From contig NZ_JACHXM010000009.1 of the NCBI RefSeq assembly GCF_014192055.1, forward strand, positions 99,859-163,858: a DNA stretch of 64,000 nucleotides, given 5' to 3'. The notes under the pieces are model-generated. The model made no database searches. It worked only from the letters and a program-made list of their open reading frames with translations, and had not been told where the DNA came from. The stretch's first letter is position 1. The number at the start of each line of letters is the position of its first letter. The translations under genes were made by a program, and so were the position numbers. Positions 17,106-25,834 of this stretch are shown piece after piece. Source of the stretch: Halomonas organivorans (GTDB lineage: Bacteria; Pseudomonadota; Gammaproteobacteria; Pseudomonadales; Halomonadaceae).

Positions 17106-18557
17106 ATGAAAATCCACGATACTTCCCTGCTGCGCCATCAGGCCTATGTCGGCGGCCGCTGGGTCGATGCCGAGAACGGCGAGCGCTTCGCGGTGACCAA
17201 CCCCGCCGATGGCGCCACCATCGCCGAAGTAGCCCGGCTAGGCGCCAGCGAAACCCGCCAGGCCATCGGCGCGGCCAAGGCGGCGCTGCCCGCCTGGCGC
17301 GACAGGACCGCCAAGGATCGCGCGGCCGTGCTGCGCCGCTGGTTCGAGCTGATCCTGGAGCATCAGGAAGACCTCGCTCGGCTGCTCAGCTGGGAGCAAG
17401 GAAAGCCGCTCGCCGAGAGCCGTGGCGAGATCGCCTACGGTGCCAGCTTCATCGAGTGGTTCGCCGAAGAGGCCAAGCGGGTCTATGGCGACGTGATCCC
17501 CCACGACAAGGCCGGCCGCCGACTGGTGGTGATCAAGCAGCCCATCGGCGTGGTGGCGGCCATCACCCCGTGGAACTTCCCGGTCGCCATGATCACCCGC
17601 AAGGCGGGGCCGGCGCTGGCCGCCGGCTGCACCATGGTGCTCAAGCCCGCCTCCGAGACCCCGCTGTCGGCGCTGGCGCTGGCCGAGCTCGGCGAACGCG
17701 CCGGCCTCCCCGCCGGGGTGTTCAACGTGGTCGCGGGCCGTTCCAGCGAGATCGGGGGCGAGCTGACCGGCAACCCCACCGTGCGGAAGCTGTCATTCAC
17801 CGGTTCCACGGGCATCGGCAAGCGGCTCATGGCAGAGTGCGCCGGCGACATCAAGAAGCTGAGCCTGGAGCTCGGCGGCAACGCGCCCTTCATCGTCTTC
17901 GACGACGCCGATCTCGACGCCGCCGTCGAGGGGGCACTGGCCTCCAAGTTCCGCAACAGCGGCCAGACCTGCGTGTGCACCAACCGCTTCCTGGTCCAGG
18001 AGGGCGTCTACGCGGCCTTCTGCGAGCGCCTGGTCGAGGCCGTGAAGAAGCTCAAGGTCGCCGCGGCCGAGGACGAGGCGGCCCAGCAGGGCCCGCTGAT
18101 CAACGACCAGGCGGTCGCCAAGGTGCGCCAGCACATCGACGACGCCGTCGGCAAGGGCGCCCGCCTGCTGTGTGGCGGCGAGGCACACGCTCTGGGCGGC
18201 GGCTTCTTCGAGCCCACGGTACTGGGGGACGTCACCGACGAGATGCGGGTCGCCGACGAGGAAACCTTCGGCCCGCTGGCACCGGTCTTCCGTTTCTCCG
18301 ACGAGGAGGAGGCCATCCGCCTGGCCAACGATACCCCCTTCGGCCTGGCCTCCTATGTCTATACCCAGAACCTGGGGCGCGCCTGGCGCGTCGGCGAGGC
18401 CCTCGAGTATGGTATGGTCGGCATCAACGAAGGCATCATCTCGACGGAGGTCGCGCCCTTCGGGGGGATCAAGGAGTCCGGCCTCGGCCGCGAGGGCTCC
18501 CATTACGGCATCGAGGACTATCTCGAAGTGAAGTACATGTGCCTGGGGATCCGCTGA
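17106..18557 (+). CDS. gabD: Succinate-semialdehyde dehydrogenase
   Basis: The 483-residue NAD(P)-dependent aldehyde dehydrogenase oxidises succinate semialdehyde to succinate. It has E255 in LELGGNAPFIVFDDADLD, C289 in NSGQTCVCTNR and the nucleotide-binding ITPWNFPVAMITRKAGPAL. These are close to E. coli GabD, whose nucleophile is Cys288. It begins 13 bp after hpaI, whose products are pyruvate and succinate semialdehyde, so it completes the route to the TCA cycle. In E. coli the corresponding activity is encoded outside the hpa cluster, and here it is inside. ATG 17106 is chosen over an upstream in-frame ATG that lies inside hpaI. Confidence 0.94.
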   Translation: MKIHDTSLLRHQAYVGGRWVDAENGERFAVTNPADGATIAEVARLGASETRQAIGAAKAALPAWRDRTAKDRAAVLRRWFELILEHQEDLARLLSWEQGKPLAESRGEIAYGASFIEWFAEEAKRVYGDVIPHDKAGRRLVVIKQPIGVVAAITPWNFPVAMITRKAGPALAAGCTMVLKPASETPLSALALAELGERAGLPAGVFNVVAGRSSEIGGELTGNPTVRKLSFTGSTGIGKRLMAECAGDIKKLSLELGGNAPFIVFDDADLDAAVEGALASKFRNSGQTCVCTNRFLVQEGVYAAFCERLVEAVKKLKVAAAEDEAAQQGPLINDQAVAKVRQHIDDAVGKGARLLCGGEAHALGGGFFEPTVLGDVTDEMRVADEETFGPLAPVFRFSDEEEAIRLANDTPFGLASYVYTQNLGRAWRVGEALEYGMVGINEGIISTEVAPFGGIKESGLGREGSHYGIEDYLEVKYMCLGIR

Positions 18558-18613
18558 CCCCCGATCGACCGGGGCCCCCGGCCCCGGCTCATTGCAAGGA
18601 CTCCGCCACTCCC

Positions 18614-19048
18614 ATGTCCAGACCGACACCCTCGCTGACCCTCGCCCTGCTCCAGGCCCGGGAATCCGCCATGGGCTTCTTTCGCCCGCTGCTGAACCGC
18701 TACGGCCTGACCGAGCAGCAGTGGCGGGTCATCCGCATGCTCAAGCAATCGCCGAAGAGCACCCTGGAGAGTCGTGAGCTGGCCGATCTTGCCTGTATAT
18801 TGCGCCCCAGCCTGACCGGCGTGCTGGTGCGCCTCGAGAGAAACGGGCTGGTGAGACGCTGGAAGCCGGAAACCGACCAGCGCCGGCTGTGCGTCACCCT
18901 CACCGACCAAGGCGAGGCCCTGTTCGACGAGATGAGCGACGAAATGGTGCGCCAGTACAAGCGCATCCAGCAGGAACTCGGCGACGACAACTTCAAGACG
19001 CTGATGCAATTGCTACGCAAGGTGCAGGACCTGCATCCCGAAGAATAG
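18614..19048 (+). CDS. hpaR: MarR-family repressor of the homoprotocatechuate operon
   Basis: The 144-residue MarR protein carries the HpaR pattern: a short N-terminus with PSLTLALLQARESAMGFFRP, then GLTEQQWRVIRMLKQ and the recognition segment ESRELADLACILRPSLTGVL, and a wing with RRWKPETDQRRLCVTLTDQG. In E. coli HpaR represses the meta-cleavage operon and is relieved by hydroxyphenylacetates. Here it is the last gene of the cluster, 56 bp after the dehydrogenase gene and co-directional with it. The operator candidates are the ATGTTA array at 11486-11512 and possibly the repeat at 8071-8096. Confidence 0.92.
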   Translation: MSRPTPSLTLALLQARESAMGFFRPLLNRYGLTEQQWRVIRMLKQSPKSTLESRELADLACILRPSLTGVLVRLERNGLVRRWKPETDQRRLCVTLTDQGEALFDEMSDEMVRQYKRIQQELGDDNFKTLMQLLRKVQDLHPEE

Positions 19049-19592
19049 GCATTCGTCCTCGATCATTTCTCATCCCGTTGTCGGCCTGACGTTACCGCTC
19101 CCCTTCTGACCCGCGCGTTCAGGCGAGCGACGGGATGAGCCTTCCACTTCCTTCTGGCGCTGTCGACCCGGCGTCCAACCCTTTCAGAGTACCGTGTCAG
19201 GCTGGCTTCGCGCTCCGCCCGGAGCTACCGCACGTTCCCATGGCTAGAAGGGTGCACGATGCCAGCATCCAGCCTCCAATGGCCACCTCTGTCACTCCGA
19301 TCCGCTGGCAAGCAGGTACAACAGCCTGGCAGGCAGGCCCAAGCGCCCATGAACGCAACCGAGTAGCTTCGAGCGACGGCATGCACGAGGGCAATGAGCG
19401 CAGAACCGGAGCACAGAAACTCGGCCTGGCACTGCTGCTGGGGCTACGGCCGTCGTCCAGGCAGCCGATAGGGACGGGTTTCAACGGAACGAGGACGGCA
19501 AGAGCCTGTGAATGTCCAGCTCGTCGTCGAGATTTTTGTCTAATCGTGTCCCCCATCTTGAGGCGGTACCAACTCTTCTGCGGGAGGTAATC
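19049..19592. other. Non-coding gap between hpaR and the aldehyde dehydrogenase gene
   Basis: This 544-bp stretch contains no recognisable gene. Open frames on both strands (for example plus 19135-19590 and minus 19197-19556) have no domain-like sequence and no good ribosome binding site. TCATCCCGT (near 19069) and ACGGGATGA (near 19130) are complementary but about 50 bases apart, which is too far for a confident terminator. GGGAGGT just before 19593 is the ribosome binding site of the next gene. Confidence 0.5.
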
Positions 19593-21089
19593 ATGAACAC
19601 CCAGGCCATTTCCGTTCTCGAGGAAGTCAAGGACTTCCTGTCACGAGCCACCGGCTCCTTTATCGATGGGCACTACCTGACCGAGGGCGAGCGGCAGACT
19701 CGTCCCGTGGACCCTTCCAACGGAGAGCCACTGGCTAGCCTGGCGCTCGCTTCGCAGGTCGAGGTCGATCACGCCGTGGCCATCGCCAAGGCACGCTTCG
19801 ATAACAGGTCCTGGCGCGGCAAGAAGGCGGCCGAGCGGGAACGTATCCTGCTGCGCTTCGCCGATCTGGTCGAGCAGCACGCCGAGGAACTGGCACAGAT
19901 CGAGACCCTCAACCAGGGCAAATCGATCAACGTGACCCGAATGGTCGACGTCGGCTTCTCGGTGGATTTCATGCGCTACACGGCCGGCTGGACCACCAAG
20001 CTTGAGGGCCGCACCGGCGAGGTGTCCATCGGCATGCCGGCCGATGCCCAGTTCAATGCCTACACCATGCGCCAACCGGTGGGGGTCGTCGCCGGCATCG
20101 TGCCCTGGAACTTCCCGTTGATGATTGCATTGTGGAAGATCATCCCGGCATTGGCCGCGGGCTGTACGGTGGTCATCAAGCCGGCCACGGAAACGCCGCT
20201 CAGCGTACTGCGCCTCGCCGAGCTGGCCCTGGAGGCCGGCATTCCCAGCGGAGTGTTCAACGTGGTGGTAGGTAGCGGCTCCACCGCCGGGCAGCGGCTG
20301 GCGGAGCACCCCGACGTGCGCAAGGTCACCTTCACCGGCAGTACAGAGATCGGCAAGCGCATCGGTCACGCCGCGGTCGACCACATGGCCCACTTCTCGC
20401 TCGAACTGGGCGGCAAGAACCCCATGCTGGTGCTCGAGGACGCCAACCTGGACAAGGCGGTGGAAGGGGCCCTGATGGCCGGGCTGCTCAATCAGGGGCA
20501 GGTGTGCGCCGCAGCCTCGCGCTTCTACGTGCATCGCCGCCAGTACGAGGCCTTCTGCGAACGCCTGCATCAGGCCGTCAGCGGCATGTCGCTGGGGCCG
20601 GGACTGGATCCCACGGCCCAGCTCAACCCGGTGGTCTCCAAGCGCCACCAGCAGAGCATCCTGAACTATCTCGAGATCGCCGAGCGCGAGGGCGCCCGTG
20701 TCCTGCGAGGCGCCGAGGCTCCCGATGACACCGGCTTCTATGTTTCCCCGGTGGTGCTGGCCGACGTTACCCAGCAGATGACCCTGGCACGCGAAGAGGT
20801 CTTCGGCCCGGTGCTGTCGGTGATCCCCTTCGACGACGTCGACGAGGCGCTAGCCATGGTCAACGACAGCGACCTGGGCCTGGCCGCCAGTCTGTGGACC
20901 AATGACCTGTCGCAGGCCATGCGCCTGATCCCCGAGATCGAGGCCGGCACGGTGTGGGTCAACACGCACGTCACCCTGGACCCGAACCTGCCCTTCGGCG
21001 GCGTCAAGCAATCCGGCATAGGCCGCGAATTCGGCCGCGAAGCGATCGAATCCTTCACCGAACTCAAGTCGGTATGCATCGCCTACTGA
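19593..21089 (+). CDS. feaB: Phenylacetaldehyde dehydrogenase-like aldehyde dehydrogenase
   Basis: The 498-residue NAD-dependent aldehyde dehydrogenase has E271 in LELGGKNPMLVLEDANLD and C305 in NQGQVCAAASRFYVHR. The rest resembles phenylacetaldehyde dehydrogenases (FeaB/StyD): GSFIDGHYLTEGERQTRPV near the N-terminus, VPWNFPLMIALWKIIPAL, and a C-terminus of ESFTELKSVCIAY. It would oxidise phenylacetaldehyde or 4-hydroxyphenylacetaldehyde to the arylacetate that feeds the neighbouring hpa genes. It is monocistronic: non-coding DNA precedes it and a strong hairpin follows. A FeaR-like regulator is encoded at 27091-28029. Betaine- or gamma-glutamyl-aminobutyraldehyde dehydrogenase activity cannot be excluded from sequence alone. 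Confidence 0.8.
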   Translation: MNTQAISVLEEVKDFLSRATGSFIDGHYLTEGERQTRPVDPSNGEPLASLALASQVEVDHAVAIAKARFDNRSWRGKKAAERERILLRFADLVEQHAEELAQIETLNQGKSINVTRMVDVGFSVDFMRYTAGWTTKLEGRTGEVSIGMPADAQFNAYTMRQPVGVVAGIVPWNFPLMIALWKIIPALAAGCTVVIKPATETPLSVLRLAELALEAGIPSGVFNVVVGSGSTAGQRLAEHPDVRKVTFTGSTEIGKRIGHAAVDHMAHFSLELGGKNPMLVLEDANLDKAVEGALMAGLLNQGQVCAAASRFYVHRRQYEAFCERLHQAVSGMSLGPGLDPTAQLNPVVSKRHQQSILNYLEIAEREGARVLRGAEAPDDTGFYVSPVVLADVTQQMTLAREEVFGPVLSVIPFDDVDEALAMVNDSDLGLAASLWTNDLSQAMRLIPEIEAGTVWVNTHVTLDPNLPFGGVKQSGIGREFGREAIESFTELKSVCIAY

Positions 21090-21126
21090 TCATTGCTGGA
21101 CGTGACTCGGAATTGCGTCACCTTGC

Positions 21127-21154
21127 GCCCGGTGCCTGCCTGAAGGCACCGGGC
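21127..21154 (+). terminator. Terminator downstream of the feaB-like gene
   Basis: GCCCGGTGCCT (21127-21137) and AGGCACCGGGC (21144-21154) are perfect complements with a 6-base loop, followed by ACCTTTGTT. The T-rich tail is short, but stem strength and position (38 bases after the stop) support termination. Confidence 0.75.
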
Positions 21155-21356
21155 ACCTTTGTTCCACGGCGGTCAGCCTGCTGGACCGAGTTGCCATCCT
21201 CATTTTTCCCTCGGCATCCCGCATATGATCGATAGCGTGGAGTTTGGCGAAGCGGCAGTCTGGGGGACGCCATCAATGGTTCGAGAATCACTCGTCGACA
21301 CAGTGGATGCCTCGAACCATCACGAGCGAGAACAACAGATAACACGAGGCTCCGAT

Positions 21357-22397
21357 ATGCAAACCTCTCCCTTGAGTAACCTGAACCAAAGAGTAGCGCG
21401 CGCCTCCCGCGGTCTCGCTATGACGCTGACGACCGTCAGTGCCCTATTGCTGGCGACCCCGTCGACCCATGCCGATGACAGCCCCCAGCAAGTCTCCGCC
21501 GAGGAGCTGCAGGCACCAACACGCGTCGTCACCCTCGGTACCGGTACTCCCTCGATCGACGCTGGTCGTGCCGGTACCGCTACGGCGGTGATCGTCAATC
21601 AAGACCAGGTATATCTGTTCGATGCTGGCTCCGGTTTCATGCAGACCCTTGGTCACTTCGAAGCGGAGGGAAAACGTGACATCTTTCCTCCGACATCCCC
21701 CAACCCCAACGCCATGCTGCCCACCTTCCTCGATAAGCTGTTCCTGACCCACCTGGATTCCGACCATATTCTGGGCATCCCCGAGTTGTTGCTTCGTGGC
21801 TGGGTACTGGAACGTCAACAGCCGGTTCGCATCTGGGGCCCGGCCGGCACGCGGACCGTGGTCGACGGCGTGGTAGAGGCCTATCAACCGGACATACAGC
21901 ACCGCTTGGGGAGCCTTCCGATCAGTGAGGAGGCGCCATACACCGGCATTGTGGAAGAGCTAGGCTCAGATCCCGGTACCGTCTATCAGGACCGCTACGT
22001 GACAGTCAGCGCGTTCAACGTGGATCACGGCAGTTGGGAGCAGGGCGAGGCCTACGGCTATCGCATCGAAGCGCCGGACAAGACCATCGTGATCTCCGGC
22101 GATACCCGCCCCAGTCCCAACCTGCTGGAACATGCCAAAGGCGCCGATATCCTGCTCCACGAAGTCATGTCGGTAGCCGGCATGGAAGCGATGTCACAGG
22201 ACTGGCAGAACTATATGCTGGATGCCCATACCACAACGCATCAGTTGGCCGAGATCGCCCGAGAGATCGACCCGGAGCTGCTGGTCATGATCCATCCGCT
22301 GTTCCTGGGTGCACCAGAAGAGGTGCTGCTGGAAGAAATGCAGGCCGCCTACGACGGCAATGTCGTCCTGGCCGACGATGGCGACGTCTTCGAATGA
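21357..22397 (+). CDS. Exported metallo-beta-lactamase-fold hydrolase (RNase Z/arylsulfatase-like)
   Basis: A 346-residue protein with a twin-charged N-terminus and a hydrophobic signal sequence (about residues 20-38, cleavage near THA-DDS), so it is probably periplasmic. The metallo-beta-lactamase domain begins with VVTLGTGTPSIDAGRAGTAT. The first metal-binding motif is H132-L-D134-S-D136-H137, where the second histidine of the usual HxHxDH is replaced by Asp. Later features are VISGDTRPS (bridging Asp) and IHPLFLG (last His). It is preceded by a terminator and followed by an unrelated LuxR gene, so its substrate cannot be guessed from context. ATG 21357 follows GAGG and starts a proper signal peptide. 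Confidence 0.82.
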   Translation: MQTSPLSNLNQRVARASRGLAMTLTTVSALLLATPSTHADDSPQQVSAEELQAPTRVVTLGTGTPSIDAGRAGTATAVIVNQDQVYLFDAGSGFMQTLGHFEAEGKRDIFPPTSPNPNAMLPTFLDKLFLTHLDSDHILGIPELLLRGWVLERQQPVRIWGPAGTRTVVDGVVEAYQPDIQHRLGSLPISEEAPYTGIVEELGSDPGTVYQDRYVTVSAFNVDHGSWEQGEAYGYRIEAPDKTIVISGDTRPSPNLLEHAKGADILLHEVMSVAGMEAMSQDWQNYMLDAHTTTHQLAEIAREIDPELLVMIHPLFLGAPEEVLLEEMQAAYDGNVVLADDGDVFE

Positions 22398-22584
22398 GCG
22401 ATCCGGGCCTCGTGGCTTCCTGATGAATGAGGGGGGCACGAGCCCCTTCGAGTCGTCGCATAATGCCCAGGCACCACCGTTCATCTGCACGATGTGCATG
22501 GCCGCCGGCGGGTGGAAGGATGGTCGAGAACAGGTTTCCCGCTGACCCCGGCGAGGCGACCGACAACAACAGGGGGATGGCAAC

Positions 22585-23568
22585 ATGTCTGACATGGCTC
22601 AACAAGCGGCAACCGAGACGGAACGCCAGCTGGCCGAGCTCAGTACACTACTACTAGATATCCATCGCCTGTCCAGGGAACGGTCTCTAGCCGCCTTTCA
22701 CGATGCAGCCCTGCAGCGCCTGCAGCAGGTACTGCCCTTCGACAAGGCCTGGTGGGGGCGAGCGGCACACATCGACGGCCGTATCGAAGAACACAGCTTT
22801 CACCTGTTCGGCCTCGCGGCAGGGTTTGTCGAGGATTGGCGCTCCATCCAGCACGACGACGTCACCGTCGAGCATGCCCATGAGTTGCCGGGGCAGGCCG
22901 TCATCGTCGACATGCACGCACACACGTCCGGCTTGCGTTGGCTCGGCGAGCGCCACGGGCTGGGCGAGCTAGTGTGCGTCATCCATACGAACCCCCTGAC
23001 CCAGCTCACTGACCACCTATCACTATATTGCCCGTTGGGCGCGCGCTTCGATGATCGACACCGACGTTTGCTGACTCATCTGGTGGCACATCTGTCAGCC
23101 GCCGTCGATGCCAATCAGATTCGTACCCTGATCGCTCGCCGCGAGCGGCTCACGCAACAACAGAACCTTGCACTCGCCGTCTGTGATCGTCATGGGGTAC
23201 TGCACAGTGCCGAACGCGGCTTTGCCGAGCTGTTATCCGAAGAGTGGCCCGATTGGCAAGGGTCGCAACTTCCCGAGGGTTGCCAACCCAGCGGCTACCT
23301 GGGGCGAACCATACGCATCGAGTCGCAAGTCGACCAGGACTTGTTCCTGCTGACCGTCTATCGACGCAGCCCCCTCGACTGCCTGTCGGCGCGCGAACTG
23401 AGCGTGGCACGCCAACTGAGCCAGGGGCAGACCTACAAGGAAATTGCCCGGGAGCTCGGCATCGCGCCAAGCACGGTGCGCCACCATCTACGCAGCCTTT
23501 ACCAGAAGCTCGATGTACATGACAAAGCCAGCGTCGCCACACTATTGAGCCGAACGCCGCCTGGCTAG
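22585..23568 (+). CDS. LuxR-family transcriptional regulator
   Basis: The 327-residue protein ends in a LuxR/FixJ-type helix-turn-helix (about residues 260-322): SARELSVARQLSQGQTYKEI, then GIAPSTVRHHLRSLYQKLDV. The N-terminal 200 residues look like a GAF-type sensor: RSLAAFHDAALQRLQQVLPFDKAWWGR, with no receiver-domain aspartate pattern. It is therefore probably a one-component, ligand-responsive activator. It sits 123 bp upstream of the co-directional channel-MFS-deacetylase operon and is the likely regulator of that operon. ATG 22585 follows GGGGGA. Confidence 0.85.
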   Translation: MSDMAQQAATETERQLAELSTLLLDIHRLSRERSLAAFHDAALQRLQQVLPFDKAWWGRAAHIDGRIEEHSFHLFGLAAGFVEDWRSIQHDDVTVEHAHELPGQAVIVDMHAHTSGLRWLGERHGLGELVCVIHTNPLTQLTDHLSLYCPLGARFDDRHRRLLTHLVAHLSAAVDANQIRTLIARRERLTQQQNLALAVCDRHGVLHSAERGFAELLSEEWPDWQGSQLPEGCQPSGYLGRTIRIESQVDQDLFLLTVYRRSPLDCLSARELSVARQLSQGQTYKEIARELGIAPSTVRHHLRSLYQKLDVHDKASVATLLSRTPPG

Positions 23569-23691
23569 CATCCGGCTCACTCTTCCCCACCCTTACACGC
23601 AATCGCTGCCCCTAACCGGCAGGCGAGGGCCCCGGACGTGTATATCACGGGCCATCACGATCGCTGACAGCACCGACTCCAAGGAAAGACA

Positions 23692-24585
23692 ATGAACAAC
23701 ACGAAGACCCCCACCTCGACTGCCCTCAAGACGTCACTATGCATCCTTTCCTGCGCCGGCTTGCTGGGGCTTCCCGCCACGGCCTCCGCGGTGAACCTCA
23801 ATGCACGAGACTTCGTGTCGGCCCCGGTAGGCACGGTCATCAGTGCGAGCTACCTGAGCAACCAACACGCCGACGAGTTCCACGGCGCCGACGACGATGC
23901 CTATCTCAACGTCAACGCGCTGGCCTATCGACAACTCTGGTTCAGCGATATCTGCGGCACCCTGTGTACCCCACAGTTCGTCCTGCCCTACCTCGATTTC
24001 ACGGTGAAGGCTCCCGGACAGCCGCACGATGCCGACGAAGCTGGCTTCGCCGACCCTCAGATCGGCGGCACGCTGTATGTCATCAACGATCCGGAGACCC
24101 GGACCTACAGTGGCCTGTTGACCCTGGTGTCCCTGCCCCTCGGCGAGTATGACGCCAACCGGCCCGGCATCTCGGCCGGGGCCAACCGCTGGGCCACCCA
24201 CCTCGCCTACAACTACACCCAGGGCATCGGGGAGCGCTGGATCGTGGAGGGCAATCTGGAAGCCCAACTCTACGGCAGCAACGACGACTATCACGGATCC
24301 ACTCTCGAGCAGGAACCGCTGTATCGCCTGCAAGCCTTTGCGTCATATGACATCACACCCAGGACCTACGGCGCTCTGCGGCTAATCTACGGCCAGGGCG
24401 GCGAGCTGGAAATCGATGGCGAGACGATCGCCGATACCGAGCAGCGCTATACCCGCCTGGGGGCCGAGCTGGCGCACAACGTGACCCCAAGAGACAGGAT
24501 CCTGCTTGCCCTGTCCCAAGACATCGACACCGAGAACGCCTTCCATGGCAGCCAGGCGCTGTTGCGCTTCTCACATGTCTGGTGA
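23692..24585 (+). CDS. Outer-membrane channel-like protein (MetA-pathway phenol-degradation family)
   Basis: The 297-residue protein has a signal peptide (about residues 1-33, cleavage near ASA-VNL) and alternating beta-strand character ending in aromatic FSHVW, typical of outer-membrane barrels. The arrangement LPYLDFTVKAP, then GFADPQIGGTLYVI, SLPLGEYDANRPG and WATHLAYNYTQG fits the Phenol_MetA_deg family, small barrels often encoded with aromatic catabolic genes. It is the first gene of an operon with an MFS carrier (46 bp downstream) and an HDAC-like amidohydrolase. It probably admits the operon's substrate across the outer membrane. Confidence 0.82.
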   Translation: MNNTKTPTSTALKTSLCILSCAGLLGLPATASAVNLNARDFVSAPVGTVISASYLSNQHADEFHGADDDAYLNVNALAYRQLWFSDICGTLCTPQFVLPYLDFTVKAPGQPHDADEAGFADPQIGGTLYVINDPETRTYSGLLTLVSLPLGEYDANRPGISAGANRWATHLAYNYTQGIGERWIVEGNLEAQLYGSNDDYHGSTLEQEPLYRLQAFASYDITPRTYGALRLIYGQGGELEIDGETIADTEQRYTRLGAELAHNVTPRDRILLALSQDIDTENAFHGSQALLRFSHVW

Positions 24586-24631
24586 TTCCCCGTTCCCCGA
24601 CGGCAACGACAACCACAAAGGAGCCACGCGC

Positions 24632-25834
24632 ATGTCATCAATTCCTACTTCCCCTCCGGACCCTCTGGCTGCGACCCCGCAACGCCGCCTGGTGCTGGCC
24701 ATCGTGGCCTGCGCCGCCATCACACCGGCCATCTTGATGGCGGCGCCGGCCATCGCCGCACAGCTGATCAGCCAACTCGGGCTCGCGCCCAGCCAGGTGG
24801 GCAACCTGTTTTCCGCCGAGTTGGGAGCCATGAGTCTCGCCACCCTGCCGGCCTACTGGTGGTTGCCGCGCTTCTCCTGGCGTCGGGTGGCCCTGGTAGC
24901 GAGTCTGGTCTTCATCGTAGGCAACATCGCCTCCTCGATGATGCAAGATTACGGCACCTTGATGGCGCTGCGCATGCTCAGCGCCTTCGCCGGCGGTTCA
25001 CTGATGGTGCTGTGCATCTCCAGTGCCGCTCTGACCGCGAACAAGGATCGCGTCTACGGCCTCTGGGTCATGGGACAGCTGGTCATCGGCGCCATCGGGC
25101 TGGCCGTGCTACCGGCGCTCTTCGAGCGTTTCGGCCTAGCCGTCGTCTATTGGCTACTGGCCGGACTAATGGCGGCCTGCCTGCCTCTGACCCGAGCCTT
25201 CCCAGGTCGCAGGCGCCAGCGGGCCATTGCAGCGGACCGCCCGCCCGTGCCGCGCCTGGAGGCAACGCTAGGCATCCTGGCGGTACTGACCTTCTACATC
25301 GGCCTGAGCGGTGTATGGACCTTCATCGGCAGCATCGCCAGCGATAGTGGACTCTCGGCGCAGACTAGCGGCGAGATCCTCGCCGCTGCCACCGTGATGG
25401 GCATCCTGGGCGCCGCTGGGGCCACCCTGATCGGCGCCCGGGGGGGACGGCGTCTCTGGCTGGTCGTCGGCTACGCGCTGATGATCGCCGCAGTGGCCCT
25501 GTTGCTGGAGGGTCCGGCGCTGGTGCGCTTCACCCTGGCCGCGCTGGCCTTCAAGTTCACCTGGACCTTCGTGCTGCCCTTCGTACTGGCCACGCTGGCC
25601 GATCTGGATACCTCCGGTCGGCTCATGAACACCACCAACCTGGTAATCGGTGGCGGTCTGGCGATTGGTCCGGCGTTGGCCGGCCGTGCGCTGGAGTCCA
25701 GCAGCGGCTTCGAACTGCTGCTCGGAGGTGCTGCCGCCATCGTCACCCTGTCCCTGGTGCTGGTAATGATCGCGCAGCGTGGTACCACCGGCTCTTCCCG
25801 TTCACCCTCGACCCCTTCCGGAGAAACGCCATGA
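24632..25834 (+). CDS. MFS transporter
   Basis: The 400-residue inner-membrane carrier has about 12 hydrophobic segments. The start ATG 24632 has AAGGAG about 9 bases upstream. The first helix region is RLVLAIVACAAITPAILMA, and SQVGNLFSAELGAMSLATLPA follows. The usual MFS motif A (DRxGRR) between helices 2 and 3 is poorly conserved here (WWLPRFSWRRVALV). The last codons overlap the amidohydrolase start by 4 bp (ATGA). With the outer-membrane barrel upstream it probably forms a two-membrane import route for the compound acted on by the amidohydrolase. Confidence 0.85.
   Translation: MSSIPTSPPDPLAATPQRRLVLAIVACAAITPAILMAAPAIAAQLISQLGLAPSQVGNLFSAELGAMSLATLPAYWWLPRFSWRRVALVASLVFIVGNIASSMMQDYGTLMALRMLSAFAGGSLMVLCISSAALTANKDRVYGLWVMGQLVIGAIGLAVLPALFERFGLAVVYWLLAGLMAACLPLTRAFPGRRRQRAIAADRPPVPRLEATLGILAVLTFYIGLSGVWTFIGSIASDSGLSAQTSGEILAAATVMGILGAAGATLIGARGGRRLWLVVGYALMIAAVALLLEGPALVRFTLAALAFKFTWTFVLPFVLATLADLDTSGRLMNTTNLVIGGGLAIGPALAGRALESSSGFELLLGGAAAIVTLSLVLVMIAQRGTTGSSRSPSTPSGETP

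Noticed and set aside
19135..19590. Possible gene between hpaR and the feaB-like gene
   Set aside because: The translation has no family resemblance and no ribosome binding site, and a competing frame exists on the other strand.
19593..21089. Calling this gene betaine-aldehyde dehydrogenase
   Set aside because: There is no choline oxidase or betI gene nearby, and the C-terminus and context fit arylacetaldehyde dehydrogenases better.
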